Shown here: one piece after another, positions 34,598-44,295 of the stretch
How the letters are laid out: each line of letters opens with the position of its first letter
Numbering within the stretch: the stretch's first letter is position 1
Source of the DNA: Alkalimonas sp.
Lineage (GTDB): Bacteria; Pseudomonadota; Gammaproteobacteria; Enterobacterales; Alteromonadaceae
Assembly (NCBI RefSeq): GCF_020831925.1
Contig: NZ_JAFIFQ010000021.1
Coordinates: forward strand, 1 to 57,628
Direction of reading: 5' to 3'
Length of the DNA: 57,628 nucleotides
The notes under the pieces: model-generated
Databases searched by the model: none
What the model was told of the DNA's origin: nothing
Seen by the model: the letters and a program-made list of their open reading frames with translations, nothing else
Program-made: the position numbers and the translations under genes

Positions 34598-35787
34598 AAG
34601 CGCTGACGCTGCCACTATGGTCAAAACTCCAGTTGTTGCTCGGTAGCCGAGAAGAGCAGAGCGATTACGACAGCTTATTGCTGATGCTGTTGCTGATTTT
34701 GCTGGCGATAGGTCTGGTGATGGTGAACAGTGCCTCGGTACCGGTAGCAGAGCGGTTGTTCGGCAACCCGCTGCATTTTACTTTCCGTCATCTGGTTTAC
34801 CTTGGCCTTGGTACCGCCATGGCCATTGTGGTGCTGAATATTCCGGTGCACCGCTGGCATCAGGGGAATTTGTTGTTACTGGCACTGGCTGTGGTTGGCC
34901 TGGTGGCAGTGTTGTTGTTTGGCCGCACAGTCAATGGTGCGACCCGCTGGCTGGCACTCGGACCCATTAGTATTCAGGCCGCTGAGCCTGCAAAGCTATT
35001 CTTTTTTGTCTATCTAGCCAGCTACCTGGTGCGGAGGCACGAAGAGGTACGCGAGAATTTCAAAGGCTTTATCAAGCCGATGGTGGTGTTGCTGTTGCTG
35101 TCGGTGTTGCTGCTGTTGCAACCAGACATGGGAACGGTGATCGTGATGTTTGCCACAGCGCTGGTGTTGCTGTTCTTGGCCGGCGCCAAGCTTTGGCAGT
35201 TTATCGTGTTGTCGCTGACCGGAGTCAGCGCCGTGTTGTTTTTGATTGTGTACAGCGAGTACCGCTGGCGTCGGGTAACCGCCTTTTTGGATCCCTGGGC
35301 CGATCCTTTTGGCAGTGGTTACCAGTTGACGCAATCACTGATGGCCTTTGGTCGCGGCGGTTTCAGTGGTCAGGGCCTGGGCAACAGCATTCAGAAGTTG
35401 GAGTACCTGCCGGAAGCGCACAATGATTTTATTTTCGCCATTATTGCGGAAGAAATTGGCTTTATCGGGGTGTTTGGCGTGTTGGCGCTGCTGTTTTTGC
35501 TGGTAGCCAGAACCCTATGGATTGGTCGGCAGGCCATGTTAAAGCAACTGCATTTCCACGGTTTTCTGGCGCTGGCGATGGCGATCTGGTTCGGTTTTCA
35601 AACGGCGGTCAATATCGGGGTCGCCAGTGGTGTGCTGCCAACCAAGGGGTTGACACTACCCTTTGTCAGTTCAGGCGGTAGCAGTCTGATTATTATGCTG
35701 ATGGCAGCAGCTTTGGTGTTGCGGATTGATTTTGAAGTGCGGATGGAAGGCAAGCAAGCCATCAACCGGGGAGGGCGCAGCGGATGA
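34594..35787 (+). CDS. ftsW: Septal SEDS glycosyltransferase FtsW
   Basis: A 397-residue SEDS protein with about ten membrane helices. The conserved stretches NGATRWL, QPDMGT and the late AHNDFIFAIIAEEIG are those of FtsW/RodA. It polymerises lipid II for the division septum with FtsI. A 4-bp overlap links it to murD and murG. Confidence 0.96.
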   Translation: MKALTLPLWSKLQLLLGSREEQSDYDSLLLMLLLILLAIGLVMVNSASVPVAERLFGNPLHFTFRHLVYLGLGTAMAIVVLNIPVHRWHQGNLLLLALAVVGLVAVLLFGRTVNGATRWLALGPISIQAAEPAKLFFFVYLASYLVRRHEEVRENFKGFIKPMVVLLLLSVLLLLQPDMGTVIVMFATALVLLFLAGAKLWQFIVLSLTGVSAVLFLIVYSEYRWRRVTAFLDPWADPFGSGYQLTQSLMAFGRGGFSGQGLGNSIQKLEYLPEAHNDFIFAIIAEEIGFIGVFGVLALLFLLVARTLWIGRQAMLKQLHFHGFLALAMAIWFGFQTAVNIGVASGVLPTKGLTLPFVSSGGSSLIIMLMAAALVLRIDFEVRMEGKQAINRGGRSG

Positions 35788-36881
35788 CAGCACAAACGCC
35801 CACAGTATTGTTGATGGCCGGAGGCACTGGTGGCCATATTTTCCCGGCACAGGCATTAGCCGAAGAGCTGGCCAGCCGTGGCTGGCACATTCACTGGCTG
35901 GGTACTGCCGATCGGATGGAAGCCGATTTAGTGCCTAAGCTGGGCTGGAAATTTCATAGCATAGTGGTACGAGGCCTGAGAGGTAAAAGTAGTCGCCAAT
36001 TGCTGAGCGCTCCCTGGATGCTGCTGAACGCCATCCGGCAAGCCCGGCAGTTGCTAAAGCAGTTGCAACCCGATTTGGTGGTTGGCTTTGGTGGTTACGC
36101 CAGTGGTCCGGGAGGCGTAGCTGCCTGGCTACAGCGCATTCCTTTGCTGATCCACGAACAAAATGCTGTAGCAGGCACTACCAACCGTTTGTTGGCAAGA
36201 CTCGCTGCCAAGGTGCTGGTAGCTTTTCCACAGGCTTTTGCCGGGCATGCCAAGCAACAGTTGGTTGGAAATCCGGTGCGTAAAGCTTTGATCGCAGCCA
36301 AAGAGCCAGGAAGCAAGAGCGAGCAAACAGATCTGCATGTTCTGGTGATTGGCGGCAGCTTGGGAGCTAAAGCATTGAACGATGAGCTGCCTGGACAGCT
36401 GGCGACTTTGAGCGAGATGACGCCACTTCAGGTAAAGCATCAGACTGGCAGTGCCATGCAAGCCGAAGTGCATCAGCGCTATCAGCAATTGCAAAAGACA
36501 TCTTTTGTCGGTGAGGCGCAGGCTTTTATTGACGATATGGCCTCGGCCTATCAATGGGCCGATCTGGTGATTTGTCGGGCCGGTGCTCTGACCGTCAGTG
36601 AAGTGGCCTGTGCTGGTGTGGCTGCGGTCTTTGTGCCTTTGCCACAGGCGATTGACGATCATCAGACCGCCAATGCCAACTGGCTGGTTGGGCAGCAGGC
36701 GGCCTTATTACTGCCTCAACAGCAGTTGCAGCAGGGCGGGCTCATAACACTGCTGCGCCCGCTACTTGGCGACAAAGCGCAATTACAGCAACTGGCGGCA
36801 AGAGCGCGCCTGTGTGCACTCGATAATGCAGCGCAGCAATTGGCTGACGCCTGCGAACAGCAACTGGGAGCTCGGGTATGA
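35784..36881 (+). CDS. murG: Lipid II synthase MurG (GlcNAc transferase)
   Basis: The 365-residue GT-B glycosyltransferase begins with [12 protein letters not shown], the donor/lipid-binding loop, and has [14 protein letters not shown] and the UDP-binding [11 protein letters not shown]. It transfers GlcNAc to lipid I on the inner face of the inner membrane. It overlaps ftsW and murC by 4 bp each. Confidence 0.97.
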   Translation: MTAQTPTVLLMAGGTGGHIFPAQALAEELASRGWHIHWLGTADRMEADLVPKLGWKFHSIVVRGLRGKSSRQLLSAPWMLLNAIRQARQLLKQLQPDLVVGFGGYASGPGGVAAWLQRIPLLIHEQNAVAGTTNRLLARLAAKVLVAFPQAFAGHAKQQLVGNPVRKALIAAKEPGSKSEQTDLHVLVIGGSLGAKALNDELPGQLATLSEMTPLQVKHQTGSAMQAEVHQRYQQLQKTSFVGEAQAFIDDMASAYQWADLVICRAGALTVSEVACAGVAAVFVPLPQAIDDHQTANANWLVGQQAALLLPQQQLQQGGLITLLRPLLGDKAQLQQLAARARLCALDNAAQQLADACEQQLGARV

Positions 36882-38332
36882 ATAAAGCGGTATTACCAAA
36901 GCACAGTCACGCCATGCGTCGCATAGGTCGCATTCATTTTGTGGGGATTGGCGGTGCCGGCATGGGAGGCATTGCCGAAGTGTTGCTGAACGAAGGTTAC
37001 AGTGTCAGTGGTTCGGATATTGCCCCCAACACAGTGGTAGAGCGTTTGATTTCGCTTGGGGCCGATGTGCGCTTTGGTCACAGTGCCGACCATATTCAGG
37101 GGGTGAGTGTGGTGGTCGTCTCCAGTGCCATCGCCAAAGACAATGCCGAAGTGGCTGCTGCCATGGCGCAGCGGATCCCGGTGATACGCCGGGCTGAGAT
37201 GCTGGCTGAACTGATGCGGTTTCGTCATGGTATTGCCATTGCCGGTACCCATGGCAAAACCACCACCACCAGTTTGTTGGCATCGATTTTTGCGGAAGCG
37301 GGCACGGACCCGACCTTTGTGATTGGCGGTTTGCTGAACTCTGCCGGCAGCAATGCCAGGCTGGGTACTGGTCCTTATCTGATCGCCGAAGCCGATGAAA
37401 GTGATGCTTCCTTCCTGCATTTGCAGCCAATGGCGGCTGTGATCACCAACATTGAGCCGGATCACATGGACACCTATGGCGGCGATTTTGAAAAGCTAAA
37501 AGCCACCTACGTCGAGTTCTGCCATAACCAGCCATTTTATGGCGTGGTGGTGGCCTGCCTGGATGATACGGTTATTCGTGAGTTGCTGCCCGCCATCGGC
37601 CGACCTGTACTGACTTACGGTTTTAGTGAGGATGCGGATTATCGCATTAGCCAATTCAGCCAAACCGGTGCCCGCAGCCAGTTTGTCATTACTGATCCGG
37701 CTCAGCAGAGCTGGCAGATTGAGCTGAACCTGCCAGGCCAGCACAATGCACTCAATGCAACCGCAGCTTTTGCCCTGGCCCAAGATGAAGGCATTGACGA
37801 ACAAGCGATTCTGGCAGCGTTGCACAAGTTTGCCGGTATCGGACGGCGTTTTCAGCAATACGGTGAATTTGAGACTGGTCAGGGCAAGGTGCTGATGATC
37901 GATGATTATGGTCACCATCCGACCGAGGTAGCTGCTACCATCGCTGCTGCCCGCAGCGCCTGGCCGGATCGGCGTTTGGTGATGGCTTATCAGCCACACC
38001 GCTTTAGCCGTACCCGTGATTTGTATGAGGACTTTACCCAGGTGTTGTCTGGTGTGGATCAATTGTTGTTGTTGGATGTGTATTCGGCTGGGGAGCAACC
38101 CATCCCTGGCGCCGACAGCAAAAGTCTGTGTCGATCGATTCGAGCCCGTGGTCAGGTTGATCCCATTTATGTCGCACCACCGCAGGAGCTTGGCGCTGTG
38201 CTGGCAGATGTGCTGAAAGATGGTGATGTGCTGTTAACGCAAGGTGCTGGCAATATCGGAGCTTTAGCGCGTGAGTTGGCAGAGAAACAGCTGAACTGTG
38301 CGCTGTTAAAACAGACGGGAGGTGCTGCATGA
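36878..38332 (+). CDS. murC: UDP-N-acetylmuramate:L-alanine ligase MurC
   Basis: A 484-residue Mur ligase with [17 protein letters not shown] at the N-terminus, [10 protein letters not shown] for ATP binding and the [10 protein letters not shown] motif. It attaches the first stem-peptide residue. The start and stop each overlap the neighbouring gene by 4 bp. Confidence 0.97.
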   Translation: MNKAVLPKHSHAMRRIGRIHFVGIGGAGMGGIAEVLLNEGYSVSGSDIAPNTVVERLISLGADVRFGHSADHIQGVSVVVVSSAIAKDNAEVAAAMAQRIPVIRRAEMLAELMRFRHGIAIAGTHGKTTTTSLLASIFAEAGTDPTFVIGGLLNSAGSNARLGTGPYLIAEADESDASFLHLQPMAAVITNIEPDHMDTYGGDFEKLKATYVEFCHNQPFYGVVVACLDDTVIRELLPAIGRPVLTYGFSEDADYRISQFSQTGARSQFVITDPAQQSWQIELNLPGQHNALNATAAFALAQDEGIDEQAILAALHKFAGIGRRFQQYGEFETGQGKVLMIDDYGHHPTEVAATIAAARSAWPDRRLVMAYQPHRFSRTRDLYEDFTQVLSGVDQLLLLDVYSAGEQPIPGADSKSLCRSIRARGQVDPIYVAPPQELGAVLADVLKDGDVLLTQGAGNIGALARELAEKQLNCALLKQTGGAA

Positions 38333-39249
38333 GCCGTTTTGGTCGCGTCGCTGTGCTGTTTGGTGGTACCTCAGCCGAGCGTGAAGTTTCACTGCGCTCG
38401 GGAACCGCGGTACTGAATGCTTTGCAGCAAAGTGGGGTGGATGCCTATGCCTTTGATCCCAAGTCGCAACCTCTGGCCGAGCTGGCAGCCAGCAAACCGG
38501 ACCGGGTCTTTATCGTGTTGCATGGTCGCGGTGGCGAAGACGGCAGTATGCAGGGGGCTTTGCAGCTGTTAGGCCTGCCTTATACCGGCAGCAAGGTGCT
38601 GGGCTCTGCGCTGGCGATGGATAAAATACGTTGCAAATGGTTGTTTCAGGCACAGGGCATTGCCACGGCTGATTTTCGTGTACTGCGCTCGGTGCCAGAG
38701 GCTACCACAGCCTTATTGGCAGAACTCGGTGGCAAAGTGATGGTGAAGCCTGCTAGCGAAGGTTCCAGCATTGGTATGAGCATGGCCGATAACGTGGCTG
38801 CCTTGCAAGCCGCTGTCGCTGAAGCGCTGCGTTTTGATCAGGATGTGCTGGTGGAGCGATGGATTCAGGGCCGTGAGCTCACCGTTGCAGTTTTGGGGGA
38901 ACAGGTACTGCCCATTATTGAGATGCGAACGCCGCATACTTTTTATGATTACCAGGCGAAGTACCAGGCAGATACCACCGAGTATTTGTGCCCGGCGCCG
39001 ATAGATGCGGCCCTGACCGAGCGGGTGCAGCAATTGGCCTGGCAGGCCTTTACTGCGGTGGGTGCTACCGGCTGGGGGCGGGTCGACTTTATGTTGGATC
39101 AGCAAGGTGAGCCCTATGTGCTGGAGGTAAATACGGTGCCTGGTATGACTGAAAAGTCGCTGGTACCTATGGCCGCTAAAGCTGCTGGTTTAAGTTTTAG
39201 CGAGCTGGTACTACAGGTACTGGCGCAAACCGGGCAGGATGGCTTATGA
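38329..39249 (+). CDS. ddlB: D-alanine:D-alanine ligase B
   Basis: The 306-residue ATP-grasp enzyme shows [38 protein letters not shown] and the metal-binding EVNTVPGMT near its end. It makes the D-Ala-D-Ala dipeptide used by MurF. Short length and position after murC fit DdlB. Confidence 0.97.
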   Translation: MSRFGRVAVLFGGTSAEREVSLRSGTAVLNALQQSGVDAYAFDPKSQPLAELAASKPDRVFIVLHGRGGEDGSMQGALQLLGLPYTGSKVLGSALAMDKIRCKWLFQAQGIATADFRVLRSVPEATTALLAELGGKVMVKPASEGSSIGMSMADNVAALQAAVAEALRFDQDVLVERWIQGRELTVAVLGEQVLPIIEMRTPHTFYDYQAKYQADTTEYLCPAPIDAALTERVQQLAWQAFTAVGATGWGRVDFMLDQQGEPYVLEVNTVPGMTEKSLVPMAAKAAGLSFSELVLQVLAQTGQDGL

Positions 39250-39995
39250 GCAAGAGCGCTAGCAACCAGCAAAACCGCCGGGCATTCATTGCCGGATTGG
39301 TGTTTTTCGTGCTGGCTTTGTTAGCGCTGGGGTGGGGTGGCTGGCAATTGAAGCAATACGTTGAGCATCAACAGACCACGCCCATTGCTCAGGTCCGATT
39401 GTTTGGCGATTTTCGACATATTGAACCCACCCGGCTGCAGCAACGGCTGCATGATCAGTATGTCGGTAATATTTTTCGGGTGGACGTGGCAGAGGTGCAG
39501 CAGTTCCTGTTGCAGCAGCCTTGGGTGTATCAGGTCGCCGTGCGCAAACAATGGCCGGATACCCTGGTGGTGGTGGTCACAGAACAACAACCGGTGGCAA
39601 TCTGGAATGACCAACAATTAATGAACCAGCATGGTGAGTTGTTCAAAGCACCACTGGACCAATTGATTGCCGTTTTACCGGTGCTAACAGGCCCCACTGG
39701 CAGCGAGCAGGATGCCCTGTCCATGTTCCGTTACATAGAGCAGTTGCTGAGTCTGCATCAACTCAGCGCCGAGCGGCTGGAGCTGACTGAACGCTTTGCC
39801 TGGCAAATTCAGTTAAGCAATGACATCCGGCTGAAGCTGGGGCGTCAACACACAGTACCCAGGGTGCAGCGTTTTTTGGAGTTGTATCCGGTATTGCGTG
39901 AGCACAGCGACGCAACGATTGCAGAGGTTGACTTACGGTACGATACCGGAGTTGCCGTGCGCTACAGCACAACAGAACAGAAGAGAGAAGCATGA
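39246..39995 (+). CDS. ftsQ: Cell division protein FtsQ
   Basis: A 249-residue bitopic protein with a basic cytoplasmic tail, a membrane helix (~13-33), a POTRA domain (~42-110) and a beta domain. FtsQ scaffolds FtsL/FtsB at the septum. Overlaps ddlB and ftsA by 4 bp. Confidence 0.96.
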   Translation: MSKSASNQQNRRAFIAGLVFFVLALLALGWGGWQLKQYVEHQQTTPIAQVRLFGDFRHIEPTRLQQRLHDQYVGNIFRVDVAEVQQFLLQQPWVYQVAVRKQWPDTLVVVVTEQQPVAIWNDQQLMNQHGELFKAPLDQLIAVLPVLTGPTGSEQDALSMFRYIEQLLSLHQLSAERLELTERFAWQIQLSNDIRLKLGRQHTVPRVQRFLELYPVLREHSDATIAEVDLRYDTGVAVRYSTTEQKREA

Positions 39996-41227
39996 CGAAG
40001 TCGGTCGATCGGGAAATGATAGTGGCACTGGATATTGGCACGGCGCAATGCAAGGCCGTTGTCGGTGAAGTGACGCCAGAGAACAAGCTAAGCATTGTCG
40101 GGGTGGGCACTCATACTACCCGTGGCATGGACAGAGGCGGTGTGAACGATCTGAATCTGGTGATGCAATCCGTACAAAGAGCCATCAATGAAGCTGAGTT
40201 GATGGCGGACTGCCAGGTGTCTTCGGTGTACCTGGGGATTAGTGGCAAACACATTCGTTGTCAGAACGAAAGTGGCATGGTGCCGATTGGCGATACCGAA
40301 GTCACTGCGGATGATGTGGCCAGTGTCATCCATGCAGCCAAATCGGTGCCGATTTCTGCTGAGCGACGCATGTTGCATGTACTGCCACAGGAGTTCTCGG
40401 TGGATATGCAAGAGGGTATAAAAAGCCCGGTCGGCATGTCGGGTGTAAGGATGGAAGCCCGGGCACACATTATTACCTGTGCCAACGACATGGCCAAAAA
40501 TATCGAAAAGTGTGCTGAACGCTGTGGTTTGAAAGTCGACCAGCTGATTTTCTCAGCCTTGGCATCCAGCTATGCCGTGCTGACAGACGATGAAAAAGAA
40601 CTGGGTGTCTGTGTGGTAGATATGGGCGGGGGCACCATTGATATTTCCATCTACACCAATGGAGCTGTGCGTCATACTGCCGTGGTCCCGGTGGCGGGTA
40701 ATCAGGTCACCAGCGACATCGCCAAGATTTTTCGCACGCCGATCAGTCACGCAGAAGATATAAAGGTGCAATACGGGTGCGCCCTGCGCAGCATGGTCGG
40801 CAAAGAGGAAAGTATCGAAGTGCCCAGCGTGGGTGGCCGGCCGGCACGCAGCATGTCCAGACATACGCTGGCTGAGGTGATTGAGCCACGTTATCAGGAA
40901 TTGTTTGAGCTGGTGATGGAAGAGATTCACAGCAGTGGCCTGGAAGAGCAAATTGCCGCTGGTGTGGTCTTGACCGGTGGTGCTGCCAAGATCGAAGGGG
41001 CCGTCGAATTTGCTGAAGATGTGTTCCAGATGCCGGTGCGGCTGGGCCATCCGATGCAGGTGACCGGCTTAAAAGACTATGTGCAGGACCCGGCTTACGC
41101 CAGCGTGGTGGGGCTACTGTTGTATGGGCTGGAAAGCCAGGAGCAAAGCAAAGCGCCTGCTAGCCCGAAAGATACAGTAAGTGGACTGGTGAAGAAACTG
41201 GCCAGTTGGTTTAAAGGTGAATTTTAA
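39992..41227 (+). CDS. ftsA: Cell division actin-like protein FtsA
   Basis: The 411-residue protein has the actin-fold nucleotide motifs ALDIGTAQCKAVVG, VDMGGGTIDIS and TGGAAKIEG, an inserted 1C domain and a C-terminal amphipathic helix (LVKKLASWFKGEF). It tethers FtsZ filaments to the membrane. A gap of 114 bp before ftsZ may hold an additional promoter. Confidence 0.97.
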   Translation: MTKSVDREMIVALDIGTAQCKAVVGEVTPENKLSIVGVGTHTTRGMDRGGVNDLNLVMQSVQRAINEAELMADCQVSSVYLGISGKHIRCQNESGMVPIGDTEVTADDVASVIHAAKSVPISAERRMLHVLPQEFSVDMQEGIKSPVGMSGVRMEARAHIITCANDMAKNIEKCAERCGLKVDQLIFSALASSYAVLTDDEKELGVCVVDMGGGTIDISIYTNGAVRHTAVVPVAGNQVTSDIAKIFRTPISHAEDIKVQYGCALRSMVGKEESIEVPSVGGRPARSMSRHTLAEVIEPRYQELFELVMEEIHSSGLEEQIAAGVVLTGGAAKIEGAVEFAEDVFQMPVRLGHPMQVTGLKDYVQDPAYASVVGLLLYGLESQEQSKAPASPKDTVSGLVKKLASWFKGEF

Positions 41228-41341
41228 CGACAGCGCAAGCTGTCAACGGCTTCAGCAATGAAGCGAATGATGGATCCGCCGGTCGTTGTTCCTGACTCAG
41301 AACAGCGGCTGAACGAAAAAGCAAAAAACGGAGAGAGAGCA

Positions 41342-42502
41342 ATGTTTGAATTAATGGATAGTCACAGCGAAGAAGCTGTAATCAAAGTCGTTGGTGTTGG
41401 TGGTGGCGGTGGTAACGCCGTGGAGTATATGGTTGCCAGTAACATCGAAGGGGTGGAGTTTATTGCCGCCAATACCGATGCGCAGGCGCTGCGTAACTCA
41501 TCGGCACACGTCACTTTGCAACTGGGCGCAGCCGTAACCAAGGGCCTGGGTGCCGGAGCCAATCCGGATATCGGTCGTCGTTCGGCGGAAGAAGATCGGG
41601 AAACCATCAAAAAGACCATTCAGGGCGCGGACATGGTATTTATCGCTGCGGGTATGGGCGGAGGTACCGGTACTGGAGCAGCCCCTGTGGTAGCCGAAGT
41701 GGCCAGAGAGCTGGGCATTCTGACGGTAGCTGTGGTTACCAAGCCATTTCCGTTTGAAGGTAAAAAGCGCACAGCTTACGCCGATGATGGTATTTTGGAG
41801 TTGAGCAAGCATGTGGACTCTTTAATCACCATTCCAAACGATAAGCTGCTCAAAGTGCTTGGTAAAGGTACCAGTTTGCTGGATGCCTTCAAAGCGGCCA
41901 ACAATGTGTTGTTGGGTGCGGTGCAGGGTATTGCTGAACTGATTACTCGTCCGGGCCTTATCAACGTCGACTTCGCCGATGTGCGAACAGTGATGTCGGA
42001 AATGGGCACCGCCATGATGGGAACCGGGACCGCATCTGGTTCGGATCGGGCCGAAGAAGCAGCCGAGCAAGCAATTTCAAGTCCCTTGCTGGAAGACATC
42101 GACTTGTCAGGTGCCAAAGGTATTCTGGTCAATATCACCGCAGGCCTGGATATCAGCATTGAAGAATTTGAAACGGTCGGTAATGCAGTCAAAGCTTTTG
42201 CTTCCGAAAATGCCACTGTGGTGGTTGGTGCGGTGATCGATCCTGAAATGTCGGATGAACTGCGTGTCACTGTGGTTGCTACAGGAATAGGGGCAGCACG
42301 TCGGCCGGATATCAGCCTGGTCGCCAATCAGCGCTCAGAAGTGACGGCGCCAGTGTACCGTACTGCCGGTGGCAATACCGCACAGCAGATGCAGACCGAA
42401 GTTATTGCCCAGCCTAAAGCTCAGGCAGAACAACGGGTTGATCATAAGCCTGCTCAGGATATCTTTGATATTCCGGCGTTTTTACGCAAGCAAGCTGATT
42501 AG
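41342..42502 (+). CDS. ftsZ: Tubulin-like division protein FtsZ
   Basis: From the ATG at 41342 (after GGAGAGAG) the protein has 386 residues. The GTP signature [10 protein letters not shown] and the T7 region [11 protein letters not shown] are intact, and the conserved C-terminal peptide [11 protein letters not shown] that binds FtsA, ZipA and ZapD ends the protein. An in-frame extension to 41258 lacks family similarity and is rejected. Confidence 0.97.
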   Translation: MFELMDSHSEEAVIKVVGVGGGGGNAVEYMVASNIEGVEFIAANTDAQALRNSSAHVTLQLGAAVTKGLGAGANPDIGRRSAEEDRETIKKTIQGADMVFIAAGMGGGTGTGAAPVVAEVARELGILTVAVVTKPFPFEGKKRTAYADDGILELSKHVDSLITIPNDKLLKVLGKGTSLLDAFKAANNVLLGAVQGIAELITRPGLINVDFADVRTVMSEMGTAMMGTGTASGSDRAEEAAEQAISSPLLEDIDLSGAKGILVNITAGLDISIEEFETVGNAVKAFASENATVVVGAVIDPEMSDELRVTVVATGIGAARRPDISLVANQRSEVTAPVYRTAGGNTAQQMQTEVIAQPKAQAEQRVDHKPAQDIFDIPAFLRKQAD

Positions 42503-42643
42503 AAAAATTGGTTGAAGCGCTGGGTGCTCACTGAGTTATGCGATTGAGTTCATCGCAGGTTCAGTTTTGGTTGGCATAATTGTTAACATATGCTAGACTT
42601 CGTGCCCGCTTTGGGTTGTTCATTTTTTGAACTGGAAACGACT

Positions 42644-43555
42644 ATGATCAGACAACGTACCATCGCACAAACTGTCCAGTCGGTCGGGGTTGGCCTGCAC
42701 AAGGGTGAAAAGGTCACGCTCACTCTCCGGCCTGCACCTGATCACACCGGAATTATCTTCCGGCGGGTTGACCTGGATCCGATTGTCGACTTTAAACTCA
42801 ATCCTGAAATGGTTGGGGATACCGTGCTGTGTACCTGTCTGATCAATGAAGATGGGGTACGTCTGTCTACCACCGAGCATTTAATGGCTGCGGTGGCTGG
42901 CCTTGGTATCGACAATCTGATCGTCGAAGTGGATGCTGCCGAAGTTCCGATCATGGATGGCAGTGCCAACCCTTTTATTTACCTGCTGCTGGAAGCTGGG
43001 ATCAGTGAACAGAAACAGGCGAAAAAATTTATTCGCATCAAGCGACCGATCCGGATCGAAGATGGCGATAAATGGGCCGAGTTCAAGCCTTACAATGGCT
43101 TCAAGCTGGATGTAGCTATTGATTTTGATCACCCGGTGATTGCCGGTACCCAGCAGCGTTTGCAGATGGAGTTTTCTGCCGCCAGCTTTATCAAGGACAT
43201 CAGCCGGGCTCGTACTTTTGGCTTTATGCAGGACATCGAGTATCTGCGCGCCAACAACCTGGCTTTAGGCGGTAGTTTTGATAATGCTGTGGTACTGGAT
43301 GAGTTCCGGGTGCTAAACCAGGATGGCTTGCGTTACGATGACGAATTCATCAAGCACAAGGTGCTGGATGCTATTGGTGATTTGTACATGGCAGGTTACA
43401 GCATTCTGGGTGAATTCAGTGCTTATAAAACCGGCCATGCCCTGAACAACAAACTGTTGTGCGCCATGCTAGCGGATCAAGCAAGCTGGGAATTTGTCAC
43501 CTTTGAAGATGAAGCCGAGATGCCCATCTCTTATTTGGCACCACAGCTGGCCTGA
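42644..43555 (+). CDS. lpxC: UDP-3-O-acyl-N-acetylglucosamine deacetylase LpxC
   Basis: The 303-residue zinc enzyme catalyses the committed step of lipid A synthesis. Metal ligands appear in STTEHLMAA and in [10 protein letters not shown], and the HDHA-like region is at GHALNNKLL. The ATG at 42644 gives the standard N-terminus [11 protein letters not shown]. The 141-bp spacer after ftsZ contains AT-rich promoter-like DNA (TATGCT at 42589-42594), but no convincing -35. A bidirectional terminator follows. Confidence 0.97.
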   Translation: MIRQRTIAQTVQSVGVGLHKGEKVTLTLRPAPDHTGIIFRRVDLDPIVDFKLNPEMVGDTVLCTCLINEDGVRLSTTEHLMAAVAGLGIDNLIVEVDAAEVPIMDGSANPFIYLLLEAGISEQKQAKKFIRIKRPIRIEDGDKWAEFKPYNGFKLDVAIDFDHPVIAGTQQRLQMEFSAASFIKDISRARTFGFMQDIEYLRANNLALGGSFDNAVVLDEFRVLNQDGLRYDDEFIKHKVLDAIGDLYMAGYSILGEFSAYKTGHALNNKLLCAMLADQASWEFVTFEDEAEMPISYLAPQLA

Positions 43556-43568
43556 TACCAGCACCAAC

Positions 43569-43595
43569 AAAAAACCAGCTACGGCTGGTTTTTTT
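43569..43595. terminator. Bidirectional intrinsic terminator with TACG tetraloop
   Basis: CCAGC (43575-43579) pairs with GCTGG (43584-43588) around a very stable TACG loop, flanked by six As (43569-43574) and seven Ts (43589-43595). It can end lpxC on the plus strand and the DUF721 gene on the minus strand. Confidence 0.9.
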
Positions 43596-43619
43596 GTATA
43601 CGGTAAACCGCAGTTGGAG

Positions 43620-44072
43620 TTACTTGTCATTTCGTCGGCGGATCAGTTGCTCGATTCTTTCCTTTAAAGGCCCCGAGCTGGCATCTGCCAGCTGCTGTAG
43701 ACGTCTACAGGCATCACCATCGGCATGAGGGGTGGTGACCACATTTGCCTCTTGGGGAAGACTGATCCTGGCTTTAGGGGTGATCTCGATATCGAGTCCG
43801 CCTAATTCAGGCAAGATTTTTTGTCGAAAGTTGGCTAAAATGGCGTCGCGTTGCATTTTAACCCGGGTAGCCCAAGCTGCGGACTGGCATAAAATCACGG
43901 CTCGTCCTTGATGGATGCGGGCGACCTGACAGCCGTGCGCTTGCTCTTGCAACAATTGGTTGAGCAACTGATTGAATTGCTGCAGCTGGCTAAGGCTTTG
44001 TTGTTGCTGCAACAATGGCAATTTATCGAACAGCTGATTCAGGGGTGCTGGTTTTTGTGAATAACGGGCCAT
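43620..44072 (-). CDS. DUF721 / DciA-like protein
   Basis: A 150-residue protein with the DUF721 core (LNQLLQEQAHGCQVARIHQG and AAWATRVKMQRDAIL regions). DciA, the founding member, helps load the DnaB helicase in bacteria lacking DnaC or lambda-P type loaders. The position between lpxC and secA, on the opposite strand, is common in gammaproteobacteria. The N-terminus is rich in Gln and Leu. A helicase-loading role is inferred from family. Confidence 0.82.
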   Translation of the reverse strand: MARYSQKPAPLNQLFDKLPLLQQQQSLSQLQQFNQLLNQLLQEQAHGCQVARIHQGRAVILCQSAAWATRVKMQRDAILANFRQKILPELGGLDIEITPKARISLPQEANVVTTPHADGDACRRLQQLADASSGPLKERIEQLIRRRNDK

Positions 44073-44085
44073 GATGCGTACTGTC

Positions 44086-44122
44086 AGACAACCAGTGTGC
44101 AGTGTAGCACGGTTGTCTTTTT
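44086..44122 (+). terminator. Bulged hairpin with T-run in the secA upstream region
   Basis: AGACAACC (44086-44093) pairs with GGTTGTCT (44111-44118), and an inner GTGC (44097-44100) with GCAC (44107-44110), followed by five Ts (44118-44122). It lies 13 bp upstream of the DUF721 start and 173 bp before secA. It looks like a plus-strand terminator, yet no plus-strand gene ends here. Confidence 0.55.
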
Positions 44123-44295
44123 ACTGCCTACGCTTGAAACTGGCAACCACAAGCTCCATATCTGCTGCATGCTTCACTTTGGCTTAATGCCGTGGCGCCT
44201 GGCGGCAAAGAAAAGTTGATTGGACATCCGGTGCATAGATGGGTAATGTCACCCGCTGATGTAATAATAAAATCGAATTTAATGGTAACCACAAC

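Noticed and set aside
44123-44295. SecM-like arrest peptide before secA
   Set aside because: No open frame of suitable length ending in a recognisable arrest motif was found in the leader.
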